Source of the DNA: Lachnospiraceae bacterium
GTDB lineage: Bacteria; Bacillota_A; Clostridia; Lachnospirales; Lachnospiraceae
DNA length: 14,645 nucleotides
Assembly: GCA_017435025.1 (NCBI GenBank)
Contig: JAFSFU010000139.1
Coordinates: 1 to 14,645, forward strand
Reading direction: 5' to 3'
Position 1 is the first letter of the stretch. Each line of letters opens with the position of its first letter. A program made the translations under genes and the position numbers. This document shows positions 1 to 6,486 of this stretch, in pieces. Under the pieces are notes generated by a model, which worked only from the letters and a program-made list of their open reading frames with translations, searched no databases and was not told where the DNA came from.

Positions 1-141
1 GGAATTCCGTTAAGAACGATAGAGGATTGGGAGGCTGGTAGAAGAAAACCGCCGGAATACATTCCAAGATTGATTGCGTACCAGTTAAAATATGAAGAAT
101 TGTGCAAAAAAATAGAGGAGGAGAACAATGGGAAAGAATAG
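1..141 (+). CDS. C-terminal end of a helix-turn-helix (XRE/antitoxin-like) DNA-binding protein, 5' truncated by window edge
   Basis: Frame 1 is open from the first base to TAG at 139-141, giving 46 residues. They begin GIPLRTIEDWEAGRRKPPEY, which is the recognition-helix half of a lambda-repressor-like HTH. The pattern 'G(I/V)..RT(I/L)..WE.G.R.P' is common in small Firmicute HTH proteins and antitoxin-type regulators. The rest is a charged helix ending NNGKE. The stop lies 14 bases inside the following KilA-N gene, whose ribosome binding site sits within this coding region, so the two are probably translationally coupled. The likely role is a DNA-binding regulator in an accessory or phage-like locus. 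The start and N-terminus are outside the window, so the exact family cannot be settled. Confidence 0.75.
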   Translation, partial: GIPLRTIEDWEAGRRKPPEYIPRLIAYQLKYEELCKKIEEENNGKE

Positions 142-973
142 GATTATTACTGTACAAGATATACCAATTACGGTGACGCAAGCAGACAACATAGAGGATT
201 ACATATGTATAACCGATATTGCAGCAGCGAAATCGGATAATTTGAGAGCTGCAGATGTGATAAAGAACTGGATGAGAAACAGAAATACACTAGAGTTTTT
301 AGGAACGTGGGAATCTATTTATAATAGTGATTTTAAAGTGGTCGAATTCGACCACTTTAAACAACAGGCAGGCTTACATACATTTGTACTAAGCGTGGGT
401 GAATGGATTGAGAAAACGAATGCAATTGGTTTATTTGTAAAAAAGGGTCGCTATGGCGGTACATTTGCACACAAAGATATAGCATTTGAATTTGCTTCTG
501 CGATTAGTCCTGTTTTTAAATTGTATCTGATCAAAGAATTTCAACGCTTGAAAACAGAGGAGAACAATCTTCAGAAATTGGAATGGGATGCAAAGCGATT
601 TTTGACTAAAAATAACTATCTGATTCAAACTGATGCAATTAAAAATTATATTATTCCTGATTACAATTATAGAAACGATTTGAAATGGCTTGCATATGCA
701 GAAGAGGCTGATTTATTAAATGTCGCATTGTTTGGGTTTACTGCAAAGGCATGGAGAGATAGTAATCCAGAACTTGCCAAGACAAGCAATGTACGTGATT
801 ATGCAACGATTCATGAACTCACAGTCCTTTCTAATCTTGAAACACATAATGCACAGATGATTCGTGAGGGAAAAAAGAAAGAAGAGAGATTTAAGATTCT
901 GAAAGAAATTGCGACTTATCAAATGGAAATTTTGTCGGCTGCAGATAAGATAATAAGAATTGATGAAAAGTAA
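128..973 (+). CDS. KilA-N domain protein (phage-type DNA-binding/antirepressor-like)
   Basis: This is a 281-residue protein. Residues about 8-115 match the KilA-N fold: the 'CITDIAAAK' segment, then 'FLGTWESIYN', then 'QAGLHTFVLSVGEWIEKTNAIGLFVKKGRYGGTFAHKDIAFEFASAISP'-type conserved blocks seen in KilA-N proteins of phages, large DNA viruses and bacterial accessory regions. Residues about 180-281 form the C-terminal region often attached in Firmicutes and Bacteroidetes members (NVRDYATIHELTVLSNLE, ERFKILKEIATYQMEIL). The start is supported by AGGAGGAG at 116-123. The family binds DNA; the biological role of chromosomal orphans like this is not established. The gene overlaps the upstream HTH gene by 14 bases, suggesting an operon. 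It contains a perfect 30-bp palindrome at codons 69-78. It is AT-rich compared with the downstream genes, consistent with horizontal transfer. No convincing terminator follows it. Confidence 0.88.
   Translation: MGKNRIITVQDIPITVTQADNIEDYICITDIAAAKSDNLRAADVIKNWMRNRNTLEFLGTWESIYNSDFKVVEFDHFKQQAGLHTFVLSVGEWIEKTNAIGLFVKKGRYGGTFAHKDIAFEFASAISPVFKLYLIKEFQRLKTEENNLQKLEWDAKRFLTKNNYLIQTDAIKNYIIPDYNYRNDLKWLAYAEEADLLNVALFGFTAKAWRDSNPELAKTSNVRDYATIHELTVLSNLETHNAQMIREGKKKEERFKILKEIATYQMEILSAADKIIRIDEK
332..361. repeat. Perfect 30-bp palindrome inside the KilA-N coding sequence, in codon register
   Basis: The half-site TTTAAAGTGGTCGAA (332-346) is followed directly by its exact reverse complement (347-361), with no spacer and no mismatch. 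It is symmetric around an EcoRI-type GAATTC. It starts exactly on codon 69 and ends on codon 78, so both strands read FKVVEFDHFK in register. It could be a dimeric DNA-binding site, a cruciform or an mRNA hairpin. Confidence 0.95.
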
Positions 974-1016
974 TTATTCGTCCCTCGAATCCGAGGAGTA
1001 GGATACGTAAAAAATG

Positions 1017-1035
1017 TTGTCCATAATGGCATATC
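1017..1035. repeat. TTGTC..TAATG element, copy 1 (divergent)
   Basis: TTGTCCATAATGGCATATC lies 44 bases after the KilA-N stop. Its first 12 bases match copy 2 (1720-1737) at 11 positions. The second half is degenerate, so this copy is the least certain of the three. Confidence 0.4.
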
Positions 1036-1041
1036 AAAACA

Positions 1042-1074
1042 CAGGAGTGGAATAGCCTTGTCTTTTTACTCCTG
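1042..1074. promoter_or_regulatory. 7-bp inverted repeat centred on the -35 region of the zinc-ribbon gene promoter (possible operator)
   Basis: CAGGAGT (1042-1048) and ACTCCTG (1068-1074) are perfect inverted repeats separated by 19 bases. The element is centred on the putative -35 (1058-1063). A repressor dimer site or a weak hairpin are both possible. It does not have the layout of an intrinsic terminator because the T-run lies inside the loop. Confidence 0.35.
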
Positions 1075-1087
1075 AGAGTGCTATAAT
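1058..1087 (+). promoter_or_regulatory. Sigma-A-type promoter of the zinc-ribbon membrane protein gene
   Basis: The -35 is TTGTCT (1058-1063), the spacer is 18 bases and the -10 is a perfect TATAAT (1082-1087). The -10 overlaps an in-frame ATG at 1086, so that ATG cannot be on the transcript. The expected start of transcription is about 1093-1095. Confidence 0.65.
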
Positions 1088-1124
1088 GAAGCTACTAAAC
1101 TTTGCTTATAAGGATGCTATTGAT

Positions 1125-1712
1125 ATGAGAAGAATGCGAACAGAAAAACAGCAGAAGAATTGCCCTTCCTGTGGAGCACCTGTTGTTTCGGAAATCTGCG
1201 CTTACTGTGGAAACGCTACGGGGCTCCATACGGCCGGCGCTGATATGGAGTATCCGGTGTTGGATTGCAAAGAGGCAACGGTAAATTTTTGGACGATTTG
1301 TTTTCCTTTGATATTCGCGGTGGCATTTGGATTGACCGGACTGATTATGCTGCTTATTTCTGGAAGTGGGTATGGAAACGCTGTCCTGTTATTAGTAGGA
1401 GCGCCTTTTTTTCTGATAGGTGCCGCAGCACTGTTTTTGGTACTTCGCACCGTTTCTCGCTATGTAAAGGTAACTAAGCACGGAAAAAGAATTCGGGCTA
1501 CAGTTTACGGATACCTGAATGACGACGTGCTGATCAACAACCAGCCGGCGCAGGTGGTAAAATTGCTTGTGCAGACAGCGAATGGACCGAGATTCATTTT
1601 ATACCAGCTGGGTAACACATTAAAACCCTACGGAATTAATGACAGTATCGATATTATGGTATACCAGAATGTTTTTTTGATTTGTAAGAACAAGGAAGCT
1701 GTCCAGTGGTAA
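1125..1712 (+). CDS. Zinc-ribbon protein with two transmembrane helices
   Basis: This 195-residue protein is not a family I can name. It begins with a short zinc ribbon (C13-x2-C16 ... C25-x2-C28). Two hydrophobic helices follow (about 54-77 and 83-106), then a basic, mostly beta-type soluble domain of about 85 residues (about 110-195). The layout is that of a small membrane-anchored protein with a metal-binding cytoplasmic N-terminus. The start at 1125 is chosen because the earlier in-frame ATG (1086) lies on the promoter -10 box, and AAGGA (1110-1114) stands 10 bases before 1125. ATG 1134 is a second possibility. A hairpin terminator follows at 1832-1861. No substrate or pathway can be inferred. 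Confidence 0.75.
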   Translation: MRRMRTEKQQKNCPSCGAPVVSEICAYCGNATGLHTAGADMEYPVLDCKEATVNFWTICFPLIFAVAFGLTGLIMLLISGSGYGNAVLLLVGAPFFLIGAAALFLVLRTVSRYVKVTKHGKRIRATVYGYLNDDVLINNQPAQVVKLLVQTANGPRFILYQLGNTLKPYGINDSIDIMVYQNVFLICKNKEAVQW

Positions 1713-1719
1713 GAAGAAG

Positions 1720-1737
1720 TTGTCCTTAATGACAATC
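1720..1737. repeat. TTGTC..TAATGACAA element, copy 2
   Basis: TTGTCCTTAATGACAATC lies 7 bases after the zinc-ribbon stop codon. TTGTC and GACAA form a 5-bp inverted repeat around 6 bases. It is identical to copy 3 (3254-3271) at 16 of 18 positions. It may be an operator or a 3'-end mRNA hairpin. Confidence 0.55.
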
Positions 1738-1824
1738 ACTCGTGTCGGGCAATCCAATTTGGCGAAAACCAAACAACGAGAAGCAGCGAAGCGGATTCGA
1801 GCAGGCTCGGATGCATTGGAATAA
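1729..1824 (+). other. Intergenic stretch with a 31-codon reading frame and an alternative branched RNA fold
   Basis: The 199 bases between the zinc-ribbon and MATE genes hold no clear gene. An ATG at 1729 opens a 31-residue frame rich in Lys, Arg and Ala (ending ...RIRAGSDALE) that looks protein-like but has no convincing ribosome binding site, so it may be a relic. The same bases can fold as an RNA. An outer stem TCCAAT (1753-1758)/ATTGGA (1815-1820) encloses a TTGG-CGAAAA-CCAA hairpin (1759-1772) and a 7-bp stem at 1795-1801/1806-1812 closed by a CAGG loop. Neither reading is secure, and I recognise no known riboswitch class. Confidence 0.25.
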
Positions 1825-1831
1825 ACGATTT

Positions 1832-1861
1832 GACAGGGGCGGAAATGCCTCTGTCTTTTTT
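1832..1861 (+). terminator. Intrinsic terminator after the zinc-ribbon gene
   Basis: GACAGGGGC (1832-1840) pairs with GCCTCTGTC (1847-1855) around a GGAAAT loop. The 9-bp stem includes one G-T pair and is followed by six T. The 3' arm overlaps the -35 of the next promoter. Confidence 0.85.
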
Positions 1862-1879
1862 GGCTAGTTGTGATACAAT
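1851..1879 (+). promoter_or_regulatory. Extended -10 promoter of the MATE transporter gene
   Basis: The -10 is TACAAT (1874-1879) with an extended TG at 1871-1872. A weak -35, CTGTCT (1851-1856), is 17 bases upstream and resembles the TTGTCT used at 1058. The promoter follows the terminator hairpin directly, so this gene has its own transcript starting near 1886. Confidence 0.55.
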
Positions 1880-1911
1880 CATCGAAAAATATATCATTGG
1901 AGTAAATAAGA

Positions 1912-3263
1912 ATGGGAAATCGAACAATAAATATGACGACAGGAAGTCCGGCAAAGCATATTCTTAACTTTGCTGTTCCTTTGATTTTGACAAACGTTGG
2001 TCAGCAGTTTTATATGATCGCGGATGCTGCTATTGTAGGACGCGGCGTTGGTGTCAAAGCATTTGCGGCGGTGGGTGCAACGGACTGGTGCTATTGGTTG
2101 ATTTTATGGACGGTGGGCGGTCTGACGCAAGGATTTTCTACGTTTGTTGCCCGGGCCTTCGGTGAGAAAAACTACCGGGAGATGAGCAGGTTTGTTGCGA
2201 TGTCCCTCGTGCTTTGTGCTGTAATCGGCAGTATTCTGACGATTGCGGGCGTCTTTGCTGCCGAGCCACTGCTTCGGGTGTTGAATACGCCGGAAGATAT
2301 TCTTTCCGGTGCTTCGGCATATTTGACAACAATGGTAGCCGGCACTCTGATCGTGATGGGATATAACATGACAGCAGCGATCCTGCGCAGTCTGGGAGAC
2401 GGTAAGACACCGCTGACGGCCATGATCATTGCTGCACTGTTAAATATTGTACTGGACTGCCTGTTCGTGTTTGGACTTAAGTGGGGAATCATCGGTGCCG
2501 CTGTTGCTTCTTTGACTGCACAATTGACGTCCTTTCTCTATTGTGCCGCTGCCATATTAAAAATTCCGTATATCCATCTTGACCGACAGATGTTGAGGGC
2601 TGACGGCAATCGAATAAAAAATATGCTGTTATTCGGTTTGCCCATTGCGCTGCAGTATGTCGTTATCATTACCGGAGGTATGATTCTCCAATCCAGCGTC
2701 AATTTGCAGGGCAGTCTTTTCATTGCTGGATATACTGCAACCAATAAGCTGTACAGCTTCCTACAATGCTTTGCGATGTCCTTCGGTGTTTCCGCTTGCA
2801 CATTTCTTGCACAGAATTATGGTGCGGGTCGGTATGATCGATTTAAACAGGGCGTTGCGGATGCGGTGAAGATCGTGTCAGCAACTGCTTTGGTCATTAC
2901 AGGCATAGCTCTGCTTACCCGATGGCAGATTCTGCGAGTATTTCTTGATGTGAACGAAGCAGGCGGATGGGAAGCCCTGGAAATTGCAGTGCGATATCTT
3001 ACCCTTATGGCACCCTGTTTTATTATTGTCCATCTTTTGCACGTGTTTGAAACGTGCTTCAGGCGATGGGAGTTGCGGTTTGGGCGCTGGCCTCAGGAGT
3101 TGCGGAGTTTGCTGCAAGAGTCTTTATGTCCCGGTTTGCAATCAACTGGATTGGAGCCGATGCACTGTTTATCTCTGAACCTGCCTCCTGGCTGGGGGCG
3201 ATGCTCTGTGTATTCCCTCCATATTTTTATTATCGTAAAAAACATCTGGAATGTTGTCTGTAA
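1912..3263 (+). pseudogene. MATE-family multidrug/Na+ efflux transporter, frameshifted near the 3' end
   Basis: The N-terminal 379 residues are a typical MATE transporter. They contain repeated hydrophobic helices, the TM1-region 'PLILTNVGQQFYMIADAAIVGR' pattern, and a second repeat half starting 'LLFGLPIALQYVVIITGGMIL'. MATE proteins export drugs or metabolites using Na+ or H+ gradients. After F379 (3046-3048) the frame departs from the family. Adding one base between 3048 and 3049 (GAA to CGA) restores the family motif RNVLQAMG and a further membrane segment to TAA at 3261-3263, a 450-residue protein. As it stands, translation runs on in the wrong frame to 3285 with about 78 unrelated residues (457 in total). 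The start at ATG 1912 has GGAG at 1899-1902. The gene is either truncated or nonfunctional, or this is a sequencing error. Confidence 0.88.
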
Positions 3264-3271
3264 TGACAATC
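3254..3271. repeat. TTGTC..TAATGACAA element, copy 3
   Basis: TTGTCTGTAATGACAATC is a palindromic element with TTGTC/GACAA arms. It overlaps the restored MATE stop codon and lies just upstream of the extended -10 of the chaperone operon, so it would be well placed as an operator there. Confidence 0.55.
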
Positions 3272-3277
3272 TAAATA

Positions 3278-3286
3278 TGTTATAAT
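3278..3286 (+). promoter_or_regulatory. Extended -10 promoter of the J-TPR/hscC operon
   Basis: TGTTATAAT gives a perfect TATAAT (3281-3286) with an extended TG at 3278-3279. No good -35 is visible at 17 bases (CTGTAA). Transcription should begin near 3293. No CIRCE inverted repeat typical of HrcA-controlled chaperone genes is seen. Confidence 0.6.
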
Positions 3287-3321
3287 GTGAGATAGGAAGC
3301 ATGCGGAAAGGGAGGTATTCT

Positions 3322-6300
3322 ATGAATTGGAGGTTATTGGGAATCGAACCAACGAAGGATAAAAAGACCATTACGACTGCTTATCGTGCTCAATTAGCGC
3401 ACACAAATCCGGAAGACAAACCGGAAGAGTTTAAAGCACTTCGTGCTGCTTACGAAGAAGCACTTAAGTTAGCAGAACAGATGGATGAAGAACCGGCCAG
3501 AGATCAGAGCCCTGTGGGGAAATGGATGGAACAGATTCGTTTGCTTTACGATAATTTTGCTTGTCGTATTCAACCGGAAAACTGGGCAGAACTGGTTTGC
3601 GATGACGTGTGTGTGGCTTTGGATACACGTCCATTGGCAGAAGAAGCTCTTTTAACTTTTTTAACAAAAGATTTTTATATTCCACAATCTGTGTGGCAGG
3701 CGTTGGATCAAACATTCCACTGGATGGAACGACGTGAGGAATTATATGAATCTTATCCTAGAGATTTTGTGGATTATGCAGTTATCAATGGTATTCGTTA
3801 CCCCGGAAATCTTCCATATGAACTATTTACACCTGGTATAAATGGTAAAGATTGTGATGAATATCGAAAACTGTATTATCAGGCAACCCAAAGTTCTCCG
3901 GAAGAGATGGCTCCATTGCTGGAGCAAATGGGCAAACTTTCTGAAAATCATCCTTATGGAGAATTACTCCGTTATTATTTATTGATGCAAAGGGGCGAGA
4001 CGAAACAGGGTTTGGAGGGATATCGGAAATTGGCAGAGTCTTATCCTCAAGATGCAAAACTCCAGTTGGAGTGGTCAGCACAGTGTATGAATATGCAGAA
4101 TTGGCCGGAGGGAGAAAGATACGCTCGCTGTGTCCTTGCGATTGCTCCCGATAATATAGCAGCTAAGCAGATTCTGGCAACATGTCTGGCAAATCAAGGT
4201 CAGTATGAGGATGCGAAAAAACTAATTTTTAAATTAATGGATGATGCCGGGGGGGATCAGAGGCGTATTCATGAATTGCGCCAGATCGTTCAAGAATGGA
4301 ATGAGAAATTGATCCAAATCTGGGAATCGCAAGTGAAAAAGGAACCTGAGAATATGGAAAGCCGCATCAAACTTGCCTGGTGCTATTTCCAAAATGATCG
4401 TGAGAATGATGCGCTGCAGTTGTGCCAGAGTATCGATCCGGAATATAAAGATCCATATGATTATCACAACCTTTTTTCAAAGGTTACATATCATTCAGGT
4501 GATTATGCTGCCGCTCTTTCACATTTACAGGCGACAGTGGAGATTTTGCAAACAATGGAGCCGGATGGAACAGAAGAAACAGATCAGCGTATAAAGTCGT
4601 TGCCGGAGAAATTACAGCTGCAAGGCAGCTGTCTCATTAACATGGGACGAAATGAAGAAGCGATACAAAAATATGAACAGTCACTGGCACTTGCTCCGGA
4701 TAATCCGGAAGTGTTAACAAACATGGGACGTTTGTTATGTTATGTTGGAGACCATAGTCGCGCAGCAGAAATATTTGAGAAACTGACGAATGTACTTCCC
4801 GGTGCTTATCATGGTTTCTATCTGCTTGCACAGACGTTATTCGATCTGGGAAGGGATCGCGAGGCTTTTGAAAATGTCAATCGTGCATTGGAACTGCAAG
4901 GTGGAGACTTAGGAGTGTATCTTTTAAAAATCAGAATCTTGCTTCGCAATGGTGCATGGAAAGGTGTTCGCGATACACTGGATTTTTTACGTCAACATGG
5001 CGTGAGTGATGAGATAAATTCTGTTTGGTACGAGGCACAGCTTTTGGAACAAGGTGAAGGTGATAAGGAGCAGGCTCTGAATCTGTATCGAATTCTTTCG
5101 ACTCGAATTGAAAATGGAGAGGTTTTGGAAGAAGCTTCTAAGTTGTATTATCGTTTATTGTGCCTGGAAGCGGAACATTTGGATGCGGGAAAGAGCGAAG
5201 ATCGCGCTAAAATGTTAGAGTTGGCTGAGAAGGGACTTAACTATAACGAAAATGATTTTCCGTGTTTGGACTACAAGGCGTGGCTTTTAAAGCGAGATGG
5301 ACGCAGGGAAGAAGCACTGGAAATATATCATCGGTTGGAAAAAGTACCTCGCCGTTCCATGAATGTGGAAGAAGAACTGGCTGAATTGTATTATCAAGAT
5401 TTAAGCCGAGATGCGGATAAAGCATTGCATTATTATAAAATGCTGATCGAGCATGGTGAACAGCCGGTATATTTATTCTATGCCGGCACCTGCTGCAGGT
5501 ATCTGGAACTTTATGATGAGGCAGAACGTTATTTCCTTCATCTGCAGGAAATGAAGCCAGATGGTGTGGACGGCTATAATGGCATGTCTTATCTTTATGA
5601 TGCAATGAAATGCTACGAAGAATCTTTGAAACAGATTGACAAAGTGATCGCGATTGTTCAGGACAGAGAAAGTAATCAGTCGAATTACTATTACCATAAA
5701 GTTCGCATCCTTCGCCGTTTAAATCGTCCGAAGGAAGCCATGGATGTGATTGATGAACTGGAAAGAAAATATGGTAATGAAAATAGTCATCAAGAGAAAT
5801 TTGAAATCTGTTGTCAGTTTGGTTTATGGGAACAGGCTGAGGAAATTCTGAAAGATTGGAAAAACAGCGGAAATAACAAAGAGGGTCTGGAGGCTGCGAA
5901 AATTGATCTTATGCTGTTCACAGGCGAGATTGACGAGGCACGCAGTGTTTTGAAAAAAACAGCAGATAAGATGAACGATGGTGACATAGAGCGCTTGCAT
6001 CTATTGATGGCTGAATTAGATGGAGATGAAGCGGCGCAGATGTCCATTCTGGAAAAGAAAGCGGATAAGCGCAGGAATAAGACACATGAACTTATGAATA
6101 TGGCTCAGGCTCAGTGGTGGAGCGGTCACTATGAAAAGGCACGTGAATATGCCGGTGAAGCACTTGTGCAATTGGAGGAAGTGATTCCAGGTGAAAAAAG
6201 ATATGAAGCTTTGTATCGTGGACGTCGTGCTATGGTATTGGCCATTTTAGGACGTTTTGATGAAGCAATTGCAGAACTTGAAGCAGTTTGCAAACTTCCA

Positions 6301-6486
6301 CTCTGTGAAAGCTGTAATTACTGTTCTTGTAAGGATGCCGAAATATTCCGGGCAAATATTGAGGAAGTTCGAAGCAATTGGGTAAAAGCATTAGAATTGC
6401 ATCGTTCCGGTACTGAGCGCTGGCCAGATGATCTCGATTTCGTATCTGGTGTGCGACGCATGAAAAGAAAGGATCTTGAATTATGA
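3322..6486 (+). CDS. J-like domain protein with extensive TPR repeats, co-chaperone partner of HscC
   Basis: This is a 1054-residue protein. Residues 1-50 form a J-like domain (MNWRLLGIEPTKDKKTITTAYR, then EEFKALRAAYEEAL). The HPD tripeptide that normally stimulates Hsp70 ATPase is replaced by N29-P30-E31-D32. From about residue 200 to 1040 there are many helical TPR units, for example 'LINMGRNEEAIQKYEQSLAL' near residue 440 followed by 'LTNMGRLLCYVGDHSRAAEI'. A cysteine cluster, CESCNYCSC (995-1003), lies near the C-terminus and may bind metal. The start at 3322 is chosen because GGGAGG (3310-3315) is 6 bases before it, while an in-frame ATG at 3301 sits about 8 bases from the predicted transcript start with no ribosome binding site. 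Its TGA overlaps the ATG of the Hsp70 gene, so the two are coupled. The inferred role is to select and deliver clients to the downstream HscC-like Hsp70. The clients are unknown. Confidence 0.85.
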   Translation: MNWRLLGIEPTKDKKTITTAYRAQLAHTNPEDKPEEFKALRAAYEEALKLAEQMDEEPARDQSPVGKWMEQIRLLYDNFACRIQPENWAELVCDDVCVALDTRPLAEEALLTFLTKDFYIPQSVWQALDQTFHWMERREELYESYPRDFVDYAVINGIRYPGNLPYELFTPGINGKDCDEYRKLYYQATQSSPEEMAPLLEQMGKLSENHPYGELLRYYLLMQRGETKQGLEGYRKLAESYPQDAKLQLEWSAQCMNMQNWPEGERYARCVLAIAPDNIAAKQILATCLANQGQYEDAKKLIFKLMDDAGGDQRRIHELRQIVQEWNEKLIQIWESQVKKEPENMESRIKLAWCYFQNDRENDALQLCQSIDPEYKDPYDYHNLFSKVTYHSGDYAAALSHLQATVEILQTMEPDGTEETDQRIKSLPEKLQLQGSCLINMGRNEEAIQKYEQSLALAPDNPEVLTNMGRLLCYVGDHSRAAEIFEKLTNVLPGAYHGFYLLAQTLFDLGRDREAFENVNRALELQGGDLGVYLLKIRILLRNGAWKGVRDTLDFLRQHGVSDEINSVWYEAQLLEQGEGDKEQALNLYRILSTRIENGEVLEEASKLYYRLLCLEAEHLDAGKSEDRAKMLELAEKGLNYNENDFPCLDYKAWLLKRDGRREEALEIYHRLEKVPRRSMNVEEELAELYYQDLSRDADKALHYYKMLIEHGEQPVYLFYAGTCCRYLELYDEAERYFLHLQEMKPDGVDGYNGMSYLYDAMKCYEESLKQIDKVIAIVQDRESNQSNYYYHKVRILRRLNRPKEAMDVIDELERKYGNENSHQEKFEICCQFGLWEQAEEILKDWKNSGNNKEGLEAAKIDLMLFTGEIDEARSVLKKTADKMNDGDIERLHLLMAELDGDEAAQMSILEKKADKRRNKTHELMNMAQAQWWSGHYEKAREYAGEALVQLEEVIPGEKRYEALYRGRRAMVLAILGRFDEAIAELEAVCKLPLCESCNYCSCKDAEIFRANIEEVRSNWVKALELHRSGTERWPDDLDFVSGVRRMKRKDLEL

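Noticed and set aside
974..1000. Possible tRNA T-arm remnant or attachment site after the KilA-N gene (TCGAATCC within a small CCTCG/CGAGG hairpin)
   Set aside because: The loop does not fit a T-arm (no TTCRANY with a closing G-C pair), no acceptor stem is present, and there is no matching repeat elsewhere in the window.
3264..3269. TGACAA as a -35 box for the chaperone operon promoter
   Set aside because: It is only 11 bases from the -10 (3281), too close for a sigma-A promoter. The extended -10 explains the promoter better.
3093..3371. Minus-strand open frame spanning the MATE 3' end and the chaperone promoter
   Set aside because: No ribosome binding site and no recognisable protein. It is the antisense of a frameshifted coding region.
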